Notes: generated by a model not told the origin, from the sequence alone. A DNA stretch of 64,000 nucleotides from Leucobacter chromiireducens subsp. chromiireducens (GCF_016758255.1 NZ_QYAD01000004.1:186001-250000), one strand, 5' to 3'. Shown: positions 33,613-42,625, numbered from the stretch's first letter. Numbers and translations are program-made.

Positions 33613-35840
33613 GACGTGCTCGAGGCCTCCACAATGCCTCGGCGAACACCACGCTTCGCGGCGCGCGCGAGCTGTGCCAGTTCGCCCAGGCGATCCTCAT
33701 CGAGCCCCACACGCACCGCTGTCTCGCACGCCTGCGCCACCTGGTCGAGCAGATCAATCGTCTGCTTCGCCCAGCGCACAAAGTCACCCGCACCAATGCC
33801 GCCTTCGTCAAGCACGCGCTCAATCGGACGACCGGAGGCCCAAGCGTGCATGGTGCCCGCAAGTCCTGCGTGCGGCATCTCGCTACGCGGCAGCCGCAGC
33901 CGTTCCGACAAATCGTCGAGTTCTACCCAGATGTCGAGCACCCGGTCAAGCGCGGTCGAGAAGTGCGCCCCGCCCGGCAGCCGCGGCGATCCCTCGTCGT
34001 CGCGACGCGGCTCATAGCTGAGCACGCAGCACATCGCTGCGAGTGCGGCGGCGTCGAGGCCACGGAACGCGTCACGCCGCAGGCACTCGGCGACGAGCAG
34101 GTCGCGGTCCCCGTAGATGCGGCGCAGGAGTTCGCCGGGCAGCGTGACCTGCGGTTCCCCGGAGACGCGCTCCAGGTACCCCAGGCTGAGCAGCAGCTCC
34201 ACGACGCGGTCAAAGGTACGCGCGATCGTGCCGGTGCGCGCGGTGACCTGGCGCCGACCGCGCTCAATCTTGCGGCGCAGTTTTCGCGCCCGGTCTTCCC
34301 AACGTTTCCTGTCGGATCCCTGCGCCCGCTGTACCGCGGCGTCGTAGCCCGCGAGCGAATCCTGCGCCGCTCGCAGCTCACGTGCCTGCTCGACGACCTC
34401 CCGGTCAGCCTGGAACTGGGCGAAGGAGAGCTCGAGCATCTCGCGCACCTTCTCTTCGTCCATGCGCTGCAGCAGGTTGACCGCCATGTTGGGCGTGGGC
34501 CGGAAGCTTGATTTGACCGGGAAAGAGCGTGCGCCGGCGAGGTGTGCCAGTTCCTCCAGTTCGACGCTGTCACTCCACACCACAACGGCGTGGCCCTCGA
34601 CATCGATGCCGCGGCGCCCGGCACGGCCGGTGAGCTGCGTGTACTCGCCCGACGTGAGCGGCACGCGCTGCTCACCATTGAACTTGTCGAGCCGCTCGAT
34701 CGCTACCGCCCGCGCGGGCATATTGATTCCCAGGGCGAGGGTCTCGGTCGCGAACACGACCTTCAAGAGTCGGCGCTGGAACAGCCGCTCCACGACCGAC
34801 TTGAACGCGGGAAGGAGGCCGGCATGGTGCGCGGCGACGCCACGCTCAAGCCCAGCGAGCCACTCGCGCACGCCAAGCACGCGGCGCTCCTCCTCGCTCA
34901 TGTCTCGAACCTCTGCGCGCGCGATCCGTCTGATCTCGTCTCGCTCCTCACGCGTGGTGAGCGTGATTCCTTCGAAGAGGCACTGCCGCACCGCTTGGTC
35001 GCAACCGTTCCTACTGAAGATAAACACGATTGCGGGGAGCAACTCGGTCTGGTCGAGCGCACGCACGATGTCTGCCCGCGACACGCGTCGCGTGCGACGC
35101 TGCGGAGGACGCCCCCGATCCCGACCGCCGCGTCCCCGCGAACGGCCGCCCTCGAGCATGCGGAGCTCGGGGTTCACCCTGCCCCGCGCAGCAAGCTCGC
35201 CGTCGCGGCCGACGTAGAGCGGCAACAGCTCCTTGGAGGTGAGCACGTGCTGGTAGAGCGGCACCGGACGGTGCTCCGAGAGAATCACGTCGGTGTCACC
35301 GCGCACGGCGTGCATCCAGTCGCCGAACTCTTCAGCGTTCGACACGGTCGCCGAGAGCGCCACGAGTCGCACGGGCCGCGGCAGATGGAGAATGATCTCC
35401 TCCCACACCGCGCCACGGAAGCGATCGCCAAGGTAGTGCACCTCGTCAAGCACCACAAACGCGAGGTCGGCGAGCGCGTCCGACTCCGCGTAGATCATGT
35501 TTCGCAGCACCTCGGTGGTCATCACCACGATCGGCGCGTCACCCCGGATGTTGAGGTCTCCCGTGAGGAGACCGACCTCTTCCTCGCCGTACTCCTCGCA
35601 CAGCTCACGGAACTTCTGATTCGAGAGTGCCTTAATGGGTGCGGTGTAGAAGATGCGCGCGTCGCGTTCGCGCCGCGCAAGGTACACGGCGAACTCGGCC
35701 ACGGTGGTCTTGCCGGACCCGGTGGGCGCGGCAACGAGCACGCTGCGGCCCTCCTCCAGCCGCTCGCACGCGGTCACCTGGAAGGCGTCGAGCGGGTAGT
35801 CGAGGCGGCTCGCGAAGAACTCGAGCGCGGTCTCACTCAC
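33609..35840 (-). CDS. helY: SKI2/HelY-like DEAD/DEAH-box RNA helicase
   Basis: The 743-residue superfamily II helicase has motif I APTGSGKTTVAEFAVYLA (about residues 38-55), Ia TAPIKALSNQ, motif II VVLDEVHYLGDRFRG, motif III ALSATVSN, and motif VI YTQLTGRAGRRGID, the last being the Ski2/Mtr4-type signature. A Gly/Arg-rich insert (RSRGRGGRDRGRPPQRRTRR) lies between the two RecA domains. It is shorter than the mycobacterial HelY of about 900 residues. Its position between tatC and lnt and near pafBC matches M. tuberculosis Rv2092c, which supports the name. It begins with GTG overlapping the tatC stop by four bases. Confidence 0.88.
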   Translation of the reverse strand: MSETALEFFASRLDYPLDAFQVTACERLEEGRSVLVAAPTGSGKTTVAEFAVYLARRERDARIFYTAPIKALSNQKFRELCEEYGEEEVGLLTGDLNIRGDAPIVVMTTEVLRNMIYAESDALADLAFVVLDEVHYLGDRFRGAVWEEIILHLPRPVRLVALSATVSNAEEFGDWMHAVRGDTDVILSEHRPVPLYQHVLTSKELLPLYVGRDGELAARGRVNPELRMLEGGRSRGRGGRDRGRPPQRRTRRVSRADIVRALDQTELLPAIVFIFSRNGCDQAVRQCLFEGITLTTREERDEIRRIARAEVRDMSEEERRVLGVREWLAGLERGVAAHHAGLLPAFKSVVERLFQRRLLKVVFATETLALGINMPARAVAIERLDKFNGEQRVPLTSGEYTQLTGRAGRRGIDVEGHAVVVWSDSVELEELAHLAGARSFPVKSSFRPTPNMAVNLLQRMDEEKVREMLELSFAQFQADREVVEQARELRAAQDSLAGYDAAVQRAQGSDRKRWEDRARKLRRKIERGRRQVTARTGTIARTFDRVVELLLSLGYLERVSGEPQVTLPGELLRRIYGDRDLLVAECLRRDAFRGLDAAALAAMCCVLSYEPRRDDEGSPRLPGGAHFSTALDRVLDIWVELDDLSERLRLPRSEMPHAGLAGTMHAWASGRPIERVLDEGGIGAGDFVRWAKQTIDLLDQVAQACETAVRVGLDEDRLGELAQLARAAKRGVRRGIVEASSTS

Positions 35841-36673
35841 TTCGTGTCCCCGGCGATATCGACGTCCACGTCTTCGGTGACGTCGATACCGTACTCCTCA
35901 AACTCTGCCTTCTTACGTTTGTCGACACGTTTATCGTGCAGGATCGCGATTCCCGCAGCACCGAAGTAGAGCAGGATCATCGGCACCGCGAGCAGGAACA
36001 TGCTCATGATGTCTGCGGCAGGCGTGGTGATCGCGGCGAACAGGACGATGAGCAGGATCGCAACGCGCCAGCTCTTCAGGATCGACGCACCGCGAACCAC
36101 GCCGATGAAGTTGAGCATGACGAGCAGCGCCGGGAGCACAAAGCCGACGCCGACGGCGAGGAGGAGCTTGATCGCAAAGTCGAGATACTTGCGCGCGTCA
36201 AGGAAGAACGCATCCTCGGGAGGCTGGAAGCTCGCCATGAGGCGCACGATGTTCGGAAGCACCAGCCAGCCTGCAAAGGCGCCGCCCAGGAAGAGCGGCA
36301 CAGCCGCGGCGAGGAAGCCGACACCGTACAGCTTCTCGCGCCGTGTGAGCCCCGGAGCGAGGAACGCCCACACCTGATAGAGCCACACGGGCGAGGCGAT
36401 CAGCACGGCGATGAACAGCGAGATCTGCACCTTCGTGTCGAACGCACCGGTGATGTCGCCGTACGCGATCGTGGCCTCGCGGCCCTGCTCCCCGAGCTGC
36501 GCGATCGGCATACGCAGCACATCCCAGACCCAGGGCGAGAGCAGCCAGCCCGCGACAAGCGCGACCGCAATCGCGATCGCCGCGATCATGAGCCGCTTTC
36601 GCAGTTCAACGAGGTGAGCGCCGAGGCTCATCTTGCCTTCTGGGTTGCGCTTCTTTCGCGGCTCTCGTGCCAT
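35837..36673 (-). CDS. tatC: Twin-arginine translocase subunit TatC
   Basis: The 278-residue protein is the core receptor of the Tat pathway, which exports folded proteins with a twin-arginine signal. Family motifs are MSLGAHLVELRKRLMIAAIA near the N-terminus, LYQVWAFLAPGLTRREK (the periplasmic-cap region and signal-binding loop, about residues 105-121), and LLAVGVGFVLPALLVML. Six hydrophobic helices are visible. The C-terminal tail is charged. ATG 36673 lies six bases after a TACACT -10 box, so tatC has its own leaderless promoter. The tatA gene, found between pafC and tatC in many Actinobacteria, is absent here. Confidence 0.95.
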   Translation of the reverse strand: MAREPRKKRNPEGKMSLGAHLVELRKRLMIAAIAIAVALVAGWLLSPWVWDVLRMPIAQLGEQGREATIAYGDITGAFDTKVQISLFIAVLIASPVWLYQVWAFLAPGLTRREKLYGVGFLAAAVPLFLGGAFAGWLVLPNIVRLMASFQPPEDAFFLDARKYLDFAIKLLLAVGVGFVLPALLVMLNFIGVVRGASILKSWRVAILLIVLFAAITTPAADIMSMFLLAVPMILLYFGAAGIAILHDKRVDKRKKAEFEEYGIDVTEDVDVDIAGDTK

Positions 36674-36679
36674 TCGCTC

Positions 36680-36685
36680 AGTGTA
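36680..36685 (-). promoter_or_regulatory. -10 element TACACT of a leaderless tatC-helY-lnt promoter
   Basis: TACACT on the minus strand, six bases, then ATG at 36673. It lies in the 43-base gap after pafC. Confidence 0.6.
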
Positions 36686-36716
36686 TCCCAGGTCGGTGCG
36701 CCACTGCCCGAGCGCC

Positions 36717-37682
36717 CTACTCTCCGTAGGCCGCGAGTGCGCGTGCCGCCCACTCCTGCACCGCGGCACGCGCCGCTGCCGGAGCTTCGATGGAGATCTC
36801 GCCGGGCGCGATCTGGACAAGCCTGATCGCCGCGTCAGCGTACCAGGCGTCGATTCGCACGCGCAGCACCCCGGGCGCGACCTCACCAAGCACCTCGGGC
36901 ACAAACCCGTGAATGCGCGGCAGCGCGGCAGCAGACACGCGTGCGGTGATCTGCGAGACGTTCACAGCCGCTGGCGTCGCCGCTGGCGTCGCCGTCGGCT
37001 CCGCCGAGGAGGCCTCCGCGGAGTCTCCGAGCTGGGGGTCAAATATCTGGTCGACGCGGAAGGTGCGATCAGCACCTCGGTCTAGGCAGCGTCCGCGGAG
37101 ATACCAGCCACCGGGCCGTTGGGTCAGTGCGTGCGGGATCACGGTCCGCTCCGTCTCCGTGCCCGAGGCATCGCGATAGCGGAAACGCACCGTGCGGGCC
37201 CCGTCGATCGCCGCTACGATCACCGGAATGCGCTCGTCCTCTGGGTCGGCGCTTACGCTCACCACGGGCGCATCGGTGGCCCCGAGCGCGGCGCCCAGTT
37301 TCTCCGCGGTGGTGCGCGCGAGCTCCGCATCGGCCGCGGGCAGCACCGCGGTGAGCGCATGCAGTCCGGCGATGAGCGCAGCGGTCTCGGCGGGTGCAAA
37401 GCGGGGTGCGTCCTCGACCGCGACGGTTCGGGTGAGGCTCACGAGGTCTTGCTCCTCGAGAGCGTCCCAGTCGATGTCGAAGAGGTCTTGGTCCTGATAG
37501 CTGAGCGTCTCCCCCGGTACCCCGGCGGTGCCGAGGAACCGCACAAGCGAGCGCAGCAATTCGGGTGTCACACCGAACGTTGCTGCCAGCTCCGTGGTGG
37601 GAACCGGTCCGTGCTCTCGCAGGTAAGGCACAAGTGAGAGGAGCAGCAGCACGCGGTCGGGGCCGAGCACCGGGTTAGCCAT
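36717..37682 (-). CDS. pafC: WYL-domain transcriptional regulator PafC
   Basis: The 321-residue protein has an N-terminal winged helix (residues about 10-75, HGPVPTTELAATFGVTPELL) and a WYL domain with RTVIPHALTQRPGGWYLRGR near residue 195. PafB and PafC form a complex that activates the mycobacterial recA-independent DNA-damage response. A Pro/Ala/Thr linker TATPAATPAAVN sits in the C-terminal half. The ATG at 37682 lies inside the last codons of pafB (eight-base overlap), so the pair is translated together. The names come from their usual neighbour pafA, which is not present here. Confidence 0.9.
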   Translation of the reverse strand: MANPVLGPDRVLLLLSLVPYLREHGPVPTTELAATFGVTPELLRSLVRFLGTAGVPGETLSYQDQDLFDIDWDALEEQDLVSLTRTVAVEDAPRFAPAETAALIAGLHALTAVLPAADAELARTTAEKLGAALGATDAPVVSVSADPEDERIPVIVAAIDGARTVRFRYRDASGTETERTVIPHALTQRPGGWYLRGRCLDRGADRTFRVDQIFDPQLGDSAEASSAEPTATPAATPAAVNVSQITARVSAAALPRIHGFVPEVLGEVAPGVLRVRIDAWYADAAIRLVQIAPGEISIEAPAAARAAVQEWAARALAAYGE

Positions 37683-38682
37683 GCGAGTCCTCCTCGTGCG
37701 CAGCAGCAATGCGGCGAAGGCCGGTGATGACGAGCTCGCGGAGCGCCGCTGGCTCACTCACTGCAACCTCCGCACCATACCCGATCAGCTCGGCGGCCAA
37801 GAGGTGCGGATCAAGCATGCCGAGCGTCAGTTCGACCCCGTCCTCACTGCTGGCCACGACCGCAGCGCGGGGCGTGAGACGCGCCTCCGCAACGGTGCCG
37901 CGACCGACACGAAGCGTCGCACGCTGCGACTCGCGCAGTCGCAGCAGTTCAGCCACCGCGGGGTCGGCCCGGTCCCGCAGCTCGGGCGCAAAGCGGGTCT
38001 GCTCGATCGTCACCGCCCCGCTGATGCGCGCAAGCAGGAAGACGCGCTCGGCAGCGCGCTCAAGGTCCCACGAAATAAGGTGCCAGCGACCATCGGCCCG
38101 GTGCAGACGCAGGGGCGCGACGCGACGCTCGAGCGGAGCGTCTCGACCGGGAAGCGTGTAAGCGAAGCGGACCACCCGACCGGCGTCGATCGCCTCCTGC
38201 AGCGCGGCCGCTGCAGGCTCGGCCGAGCCGAGCCGAGGAGCAACGCCGAGGTGCTGCAAGTCGAGCCCAGCACCCAGCGCCTCGAGTTTCATCGCAGCGC
38301 GGCGCGACTCAGCGCTCAGGCTGCCTTCCTGCCACGCGAGCGCGGCGAGGCGGAGCAGCACGAGCTCGCGCTCGCTGAACCTCAGTTCGCTCGGGAACTC
38401 GAGCAGTTCCTTCGAGATGCGGTATCGCGTGAGCTGATTGTTGCCTGGCTCTAGCGGAGAGTCGAGGGTCTCGATGTGGATACCCAGCCCGCGCAGTTGC
38501 TCCTTGTCGCGCTCAAACTGGCGGTCAAGTGCGAGGCTTGACTCCCCTGGAGTGAAGCGCTCGGCGTAGCCATACACCGAGGACAGGAGCTCGCGCTTCG
38601 TGAGCCCCTCAGGGCTCACGACCAGCGCGAGGACGAGACTGAAGACCCGCTGCTCGCTGGGAACCGTCGAGCGTGCGACCAC
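37675..38682 (-). CDS. pafB: WYL-domain transcriptional regulator PafB
   Basis: The 335-residue protein pairs with PafC. Its N-terminal winged helix (EGLTKRELLSSVYGYAERF) is followed by a long central region and a WYL domain with RVAPLRLHRADGRWHLISWD near residue 200. WYL domains sense single-stranded DNA or nucleotides and control damage-response promoters. It starts with GTG at 38682, with GAGG overlapping the stop of the FKBP-like gene eight bases upstream. The fkbp-like, pafB, pafC order matches the M. tuberculosis neighbourhood on the downstream side. Confidence 0.9.
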   Translation of the reverse strand: MVARSTVPSEQRVFSLVLALVVSPEGLTKRELLSSVYGYAERFTPGESSLALDRQFERDKEQLRGLGIHIETLDSPLEPGNNQLTRYRISKELLEFPSELRFSERELVLLRLAALAWQEGSLSAESRRAAMKLEALGAGLDLQHLGVAPRLGSAEPAAAALQEAIDAGRVVRFAYTLPGRDAPLERRVAPLRLHRADGRWHLISWDLERAAERVFLLARISGAVTIEQTRFAPELRDRADPAVAELLRLRESQRATLRVGRGTVAEARLTPRAAVVASSEDGVELTLGMLDPHLLAAELIGYGAEVAVSEPAALRELVITGLRRIAAAHEEDSHG

Positions 38683-38690
38683 TCGCGACC

Positions 38691-39617
38691 TCAGTTGACG
38701 CCGAGGATGTCGACGACCACCACGCGGGCCGAACCGCCCTCGTTCTCCACGATGACCACCTGCGAACCGACCTGCTTGCCGGTCAGCTGCGCGCGGAAGG
38801 TGTTTCCGGACGCGGCGACCTGCTCCTCGGTGCCGAACGACATGAGCCCCTGGGTCCAGGAGTTCTGCTGGACGGTGCCGTCCCAGCCCACGCTGAGCAC
38901 CTGACCGATGACGTTCTGGTCTGCGCGCACCTTTTCTCCATCGCCCGCGATGCGGACGGCAGAACTCGTACCCTTCGGCGCCTCGCGGGGCGGCAGCACG
39001 ACACCGGGCTGGCCCGTCTCGTCCGTGACCACCGCGGGGTAGCCATTCGGCAGACCACGCACGGGGCCCTGTGCGGCGAGCGGGCTCGCGGAAACTACGT
39101 CGATCACGCCGACGAGCGATTCGCCCGGGGTCGCACCCAGCTGCATGGCGAGCTGCGCGCTGTCTGTGGGCGACAGCGCGAGCACGACCCGGTCTCCCTC
39201 GGCGGCGCAGCGCACAGCCTCGCTCAGCGGGTTTGCCATGTCCTCGGCGACGAGCAGGTACTCGGGCGCCATTTGGGGGTCGGCGAGTGCCGGGCTTTCG
39301 TACAGGGGCTTCGCGCTCTTCGAGTCGAAGAACGACATGTTGACGCCAACCAGCGAGCGCTCGCCAGCGATCGCGCCATCGCTCGCCGGCGCCGACACGA
39401 TCGTGCGCTGCGAGCTGACGATATCGGTACCCTCCGGCACCTTCACCTGCGGCGTCGTCCCGGCTTCGCCGAGCACCACCACACTGTTGCTGAGCGCGCC
39501 AGGCTGCATGACGGGCGTGCAGTCAGCGCGCGCCGCCTCCTGCGCGGAGGTGCAGCCGGTCAACCCGACGATGAGCAGCGCGGACGCTGCGGTTGCGGGA
39601 ACGAGTCGACGAAGCAT
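38691..39617 (-). CDS. FKBP-like peptidyl-prolyl isomerase lipoprotein
   Basis: The 308-residue lipoprotein has a signal peptide LVPATAASALLIVGLTGC with a lipobox LTGC (Cys about residue 22). The C-terminal region VIGQVLSVGWDGTVQQNSWTQG resembles the FKBP hydrophobic pocket entry, and AAEGDRVVLALSP matches the second of two degenerate FKBP-like domains seen in actinobacterial envelope proteins. Activity as a proline isomerase is likely but not assured, because several canonical aromatic residues are not obvious. It would act outside the membrane as a foldase. AGAGG lies before the ATG at 39617, and a TAGGAT -10 box lies about 45 bases upstream. Confidence 0.75.
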   Translation of the reverse strand: MLRRLVPATAASALLIVGLTGCTSAQEAARADCTPVMQPGALSNSVVVLGEAGTTPQVKVPEGTDIVSSQRTIVSAPASDGAIAGERSLVGVNMSFFDSKSAKPLYESPALADPQMAPEYLLVAEDMANPLSEAVRCAAEGDRVVLALSPTDSAQLAMQLGATPGESLVGVIDVVSASPLAAQGPVRGLPNGYPAVVTDETGQPGVVLPPREAPKGTSSAVRIAGDGEKVRADQNVIGQVLSVGWDGTVQQNSWTQGLMSFGTEEQVAASGNTFRAQLTGKQVGSQVVIVENEGGSARVVVVDILGVN

Positions 39618-39710
39618 ATGCACCTCTCGCGGAAGCCTGTGTGAACCCCGCCATCCTATCGAACGTCGGCTGATGCTCGCCGCATTGCAGCTCCCATCAG
39701 CCGACACGAA

Positions 39711-40775
39711 CTAATTCTGGGTATCGGTATCCGGTGTATCGGCACGGCGCTCACTCGCAAAGTTGCGCGCTTCGCGCACCTTCTTCCGCAGCACCTTCTC
39801 GCTCTTCTGACGCTCACCGACCACCTCGGGAGTCCACACCTCGTCGCTCGACGCGCCCTCGGCGAGGTCGGGCAACCAGTTGGCGAGGTCTGCATCGCTG
39901 AACTCGCTCTTCGACGCGCGACGCTTGAGGCTCGGCACAACAGTGTTGGGCGCGAGGCGGCGTGCGGTGATGAGGAAGCCAGTGTGCGCCACCATGCGGT
40001 GATCCGGGCGCACCGCGAGTCCTTCGACGTGCCAGCCGCGCACCATTGTCTCCGAGGACTGCGGGTGCGTGAACTGGCCGCTGCGGCGAATCTGCTCGGC
40101 CGTGCGCGAGAGCTGCGTCACCGTAGCGACGTAGCAAATCAGTACACCACCGGGCTGCAGCGCCTCCGCGGCAACATCGACGCACTCCCACGGCGCGAGC
40201 ATGTCGAGCACCACACGGTCAACCGAACCGGCAGGGCAGGTTGCGGGCAGCGTGTCCTGCAAATCGCCGACCGTGAGGGTCCAGTTCTCGGGCACGGAAC
40301 CCGAGAAGGCGGCAACGTTCGCGCGAGCGACATCGGCGAACTCATCGCGGCGCTCAAACGAGAAGAGTTCACCCTGCTCGCCGATCCCACGCAGCAGGTG
40401 GAGCGACAGAGCACCGGAGCCAACTCCAGCCTCGACGACGCGCGCGCCGGGGAAAATGTCGGCGAGCGAGAGGATCTGTGCGGCGTCCTTCGGGTACACA
40501 ATGGCGGCGCCGCGCGGCATCGACATCACGAAGTCGGAGAGCAGCGGTCGCAGCACGAGATACTCCTCGCCGCTGCTGTTGCTCACCACGGACGCGTCAG
40601 GCAAGCCAACGAGATCCGCGTGCGCGATCACGCCGCGGTGGCTGTGAAACTCCCCCTCGGGCACGAGCGTGATCGTGTTCAGCCGCCCCTTCGGTCCGGT
40701 GAGCTGCACGCGGTCGCCGTAGCCGAGCGGCCCGCTCGGGGCGGGGGTTCCGGCTGCTGTGTCCTGATCGCTCAC
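39711..40775 (-). CDS. trmI: tRNA (adenine58-N1)-methyltransferase TrmI
   Basis: The 354-residue SAM enzyme methylates A58 in the T-loop of tRNAs. The N-terminal small barrel includes GDRVQLTGPKGRLNTITLVP. SAM motif I is ARVVEAGVGSGALSLHLLRG near residue 110, followed by FERRDEFADVARANV. Motif IV is DRVVLDMLAPWECVD, the TrmI substrate motif. The C-terminal 70 residues (after RRLAPNTVVP) are charged and actinobacterial in type. It starts with GTG overlapping the HAD stop by four bases. In mycobacteria trmI is followed by the Pup-proteasome genes; here the next gene is the FKBP-like lipoprotein. Confidence 0.93.
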   Translation of the reverse strand: MSDQDTAAGTPAPSGPLGYGDRVQLTGPKGRLNTITLVPEGEFHSHRGVIAHADLVGLPDASVVSNSSGEEYLVLRPLLSDFVMSMPRGAAIVYPKDAAQILSLADIFPGARVVEAGVGSGALSLHLLRGIGEQGELFSFERRDEFADVARANVAAFSGSVPENWTLTVGDLQDTLPATCPAGSVDRVVLDMLAPWECVDVAAEALQPGGVLICYVATVTQLSRTAEQIRRSGQFTHPQSSETMVRGWHVEGLAVRPDHRMVAHTGFLITARRLAPNTVVPSLKRRASKSEFSDADLANWLPDLAEGASSDEVWTPEVVGERQKSEKVLRKKVREARNFASERRADTPDTDTQN

Positions 40776-41500
40776 GCGAGTTCTCCTGTTTCTGTCTGCT
40801 GCTGTGAATCACGACGGACGCTCGTGTGCGCCCGGAATCGCTCCGAAAGTCTATCGGCGTCCACGCCCGCGAGGCTCGGCCACAACTCGTGCGCCGGCAC
40901 ACCCGTGAGGTCAACGAGGTTCGGGATCCCAATCGCCACGGCGCCCGAAGCGTGCGCGGCGCGCAGGCCGCTGCCGGAGTCCTCGAGTGCCAGGCACTCT
41001 TCGATAGGCGCACCGACGAGCGCGGCGCCCAGATGATACGGCTCAGGGTCCGGCTTCTCGCGGCTCACCTCATCGCCCGCGATTGACGCAACGAAGTGCG
41101 CGTCCGGCGGCAGCAGCGCGAGCACGGCGTCGGCGATCTCGCGCACCGCCATCGTGACGAGTGCGCTCGGGATCCCCGCGGCGCCGAGCGAGCGCAGCAG
41201 TTCGACGGCCCCCGGACGCCACACGGGGCCGGCCTCGCGGAGACCCGCAATCACGCCAGCGGTCCACTCGTCGATGATCTCGTCGGCAGAGAGCGGCACG
41301 CCGAGCTTTTGGAAGACGCCGGCGGCGGCGCGCAATCCCGAACCGACGAGGCCATCACGCACCTCATCAGTCAACTCGATGCCGTATCGGCGAAGCATCG
41401 CCAGCTCGGCGTCGAGCCACAGTGGCTCGGAATCAATCAGGGTGCCGTCCATGTCCCACAGCACTGCCGCGGGCGTTCGCTCGGAGAGGATCGCGCTCAT
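40772..41500 (-). CDS. HAD-family hydrolase, phosphoglycolate phosphatase-like
   Basis: The 242-residue protein has the HAD motif I AAVLWDMDGTLIDSEPLW (about residues 11-28), with nucleophile and acid Asp residues, motif II SALVTMAVR, and motif III/IV region SREKPDPEPYHLGAALVG with ALEDSGSGLRAAHASG. The helical cap between residues 30 and 95 is the subclass I type. Substrates may be a sugar phosphate or phosphoglycolate. A TAGAAT box (41508-41513) lies seven bases before the ATG at 41500, so a near-leaderless transcript is possible. It is coupled to trmI and divergent from the PAC2 gene. Confidence 0.9.
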   Translation of the reverse strand: MSAILSERTPAAVLWDMDGTLIDSEPLWLDAELAMLRRYGIELTDEVRDGLVGSGLRAAAGVFQKLGVPLSADEIIDEWTAGVIAGLREAGPVWRPGAVELLRSLGAAGIPSALVTMAVREIADAVLALLPPDAHFVASIAGDEVSREKPDPEPYHLGAALVGAPIEECLALEDSGSGLRAAHASGAVAIGIPNLVDLTGVPAHELWPSLAGVDADRLSERFRAHTSVRRDSQQQTETGELA

Positions 41501-41507
41501 CCGGAAC

Positions 41508-41513
41508 ATTCTA
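41508..41513 (-). promoter_or_regulatory. -10 element TAGAAT upstream of the HAD-trmI operon
   Basis: TAGAAT is seven bases before the ATG at 41500 on the minus strand. An in-frame ATG at 41509 also exists but overlaps the box, so the downstream ATG is the better start. Confidence 0.5.
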
Positions 41514-41596
41514 CTGAGCGTCAGCGGGATATCCTGGTGAACGATCGTCTCTGGACGTTCAGTTCGTTGTCCCGCAATCGCAAGGAGCACCTCGTC

Positions 41597-42625
41597 GTGA
41601 CCGCCGCCTCTCCCGGGTACCCCCGTGTACTCATCGCCGCTTTCCAGGGCTGGAGCGACGCGGGCGACGCGACGAGCGACGTGCTGCAGCACCTCGCGGA
41701 ACTCACGGGCGCGGAGCCACTGCACATTCTTGGTTCCGAGGGCTACGTGGACTATCAGGTGCACCGGCCGAAGCTCGTCATCGACGAGCAGGGGAACCGG
41801 TCGATCGAGTGGCCCGACACAAAGTTGCTCGGCACTGTGCAGCGTCCCGGTGCCGAAGATGATTCCGACGCCGAGACCGTACGCCGCATTGACGGTGGCC
41901 GAGTCACCGAGCTCTTCCTGCTCTCCGGTGTCGAGCCGGCGCGCGATTGGCAGAGCTTCGCCGACGAGATCGTCGAGCTCGTGGATGTCTGGGGAATCGA
42001 CACCGTCATCATCCTGGGTTCGATGTACTCCGACGCGCCGCACTCGCGTCCCGTCGTCACGACCATTACGAGCGATAGCCAGGAGCAGCGCGATCGCACC
42101 GGCGCGATCCGCAGCACCTACGAGGGCCCAGCGGGCATTGCCAGCATCGTCGAGCTCGCGCTCACGGCCGCGGGCCTTGCCCCCATTTCGCTGTGGGCTC
42201 AGGTACCGCACTACGTGCACAGCACCCCCTCACCGAAGGTGACGCTCGCACTGCTAGACAAGCTCGAGGAACTGCTCGACGTCGTGATTCCGCGGGGTGA
42301 GCTCCTCACGCTCGCGAACGACTGGGAGGCGAACATCAATCGGATTGCCGCTGCCGACGAGGACATGACGCGCTACATCCGCGGGCTCGAGGAGTCGCGC
42401 GATGAAGCCCTCGCGGCGGAGACGACAGGCGACGCAATCGCCGCGGAGTTTGAGAAGTTCCTCGAGGACGGCTCGCGCGCGGCAGAGCCGCATGCTGCAG
42501 GTCCGGGCGACGCGACGCGTGAGGGCGACGCGGGCGACCAAACCACCGCAGACGACACGAGCCCCGCAGACGACACGAACCCCGCGGACCACACGAAGCC
42601 CGAAGGCTCCGACGGAGAAGTCTGA
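41597..42625 (+). CDS. PAC2-family protein
   Basis: The 342-residue protein belongs to the proteasome-assembly-chaperone-2-like family, represented in Actinobacteria by M. tuberculosis Rv2125. Visible family segments are PRVLIAAFQGWSDAGDATSD near the N-terminus, VIILGSMYSDAPHSRP, STYEGPAGIASIVELAL and LWAQVPHYVHSTPSPK. Its biochemical function is not known. The start is GTG 41597 with AAGGAG at 41582-41587. The C-terminal 45 residues are low complexity, with an 18-bp in-frame tandem repeat encoding ADDTxP units. No proteasome or Pup genes are next to it, so a role outside proteasome assembly is implied. Confidence 0.88.
   Translation: MTAASPGYPRVLIAAFQGWSDAGDATSDVLQHLAELTGAEPLHILGSEGYVDYQVHRPKLVIDEQGNRSIEWPDTKLLGTVQRPGAEDDSDAETVRRIDGGRVTELFLLSGVEPARDWQSFADEIVELVDVWGIDTVIILGSMYSDAPHSRPVVTTITSDSQEQRDRTGAIRSTYEGPAGIASIVELALTAAGLAPISLWAQVPHYVHSTPSPKVTLALLDKLEELLDVVIPRGELLTLANDWEANINRIAAADEDMTRYIRGLEESRDEALAAETTGDAIAAEFEKFLEDGSRAAEPHAAGPGDATREGDAGDQTTADDTSPADDTNPADHTKPEGSDGEV
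42545..42598 (+). repeat. 18-bp in-frame tandem repeat in the PAC2 gene tail
   Basis: Three 18-bp units start at 42545, 42563 and 42581 and encode a repeated hexapeptide close to ADDTNP. The region is disordered in character and lies outside the conserved domain. Confidence 0.8.
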
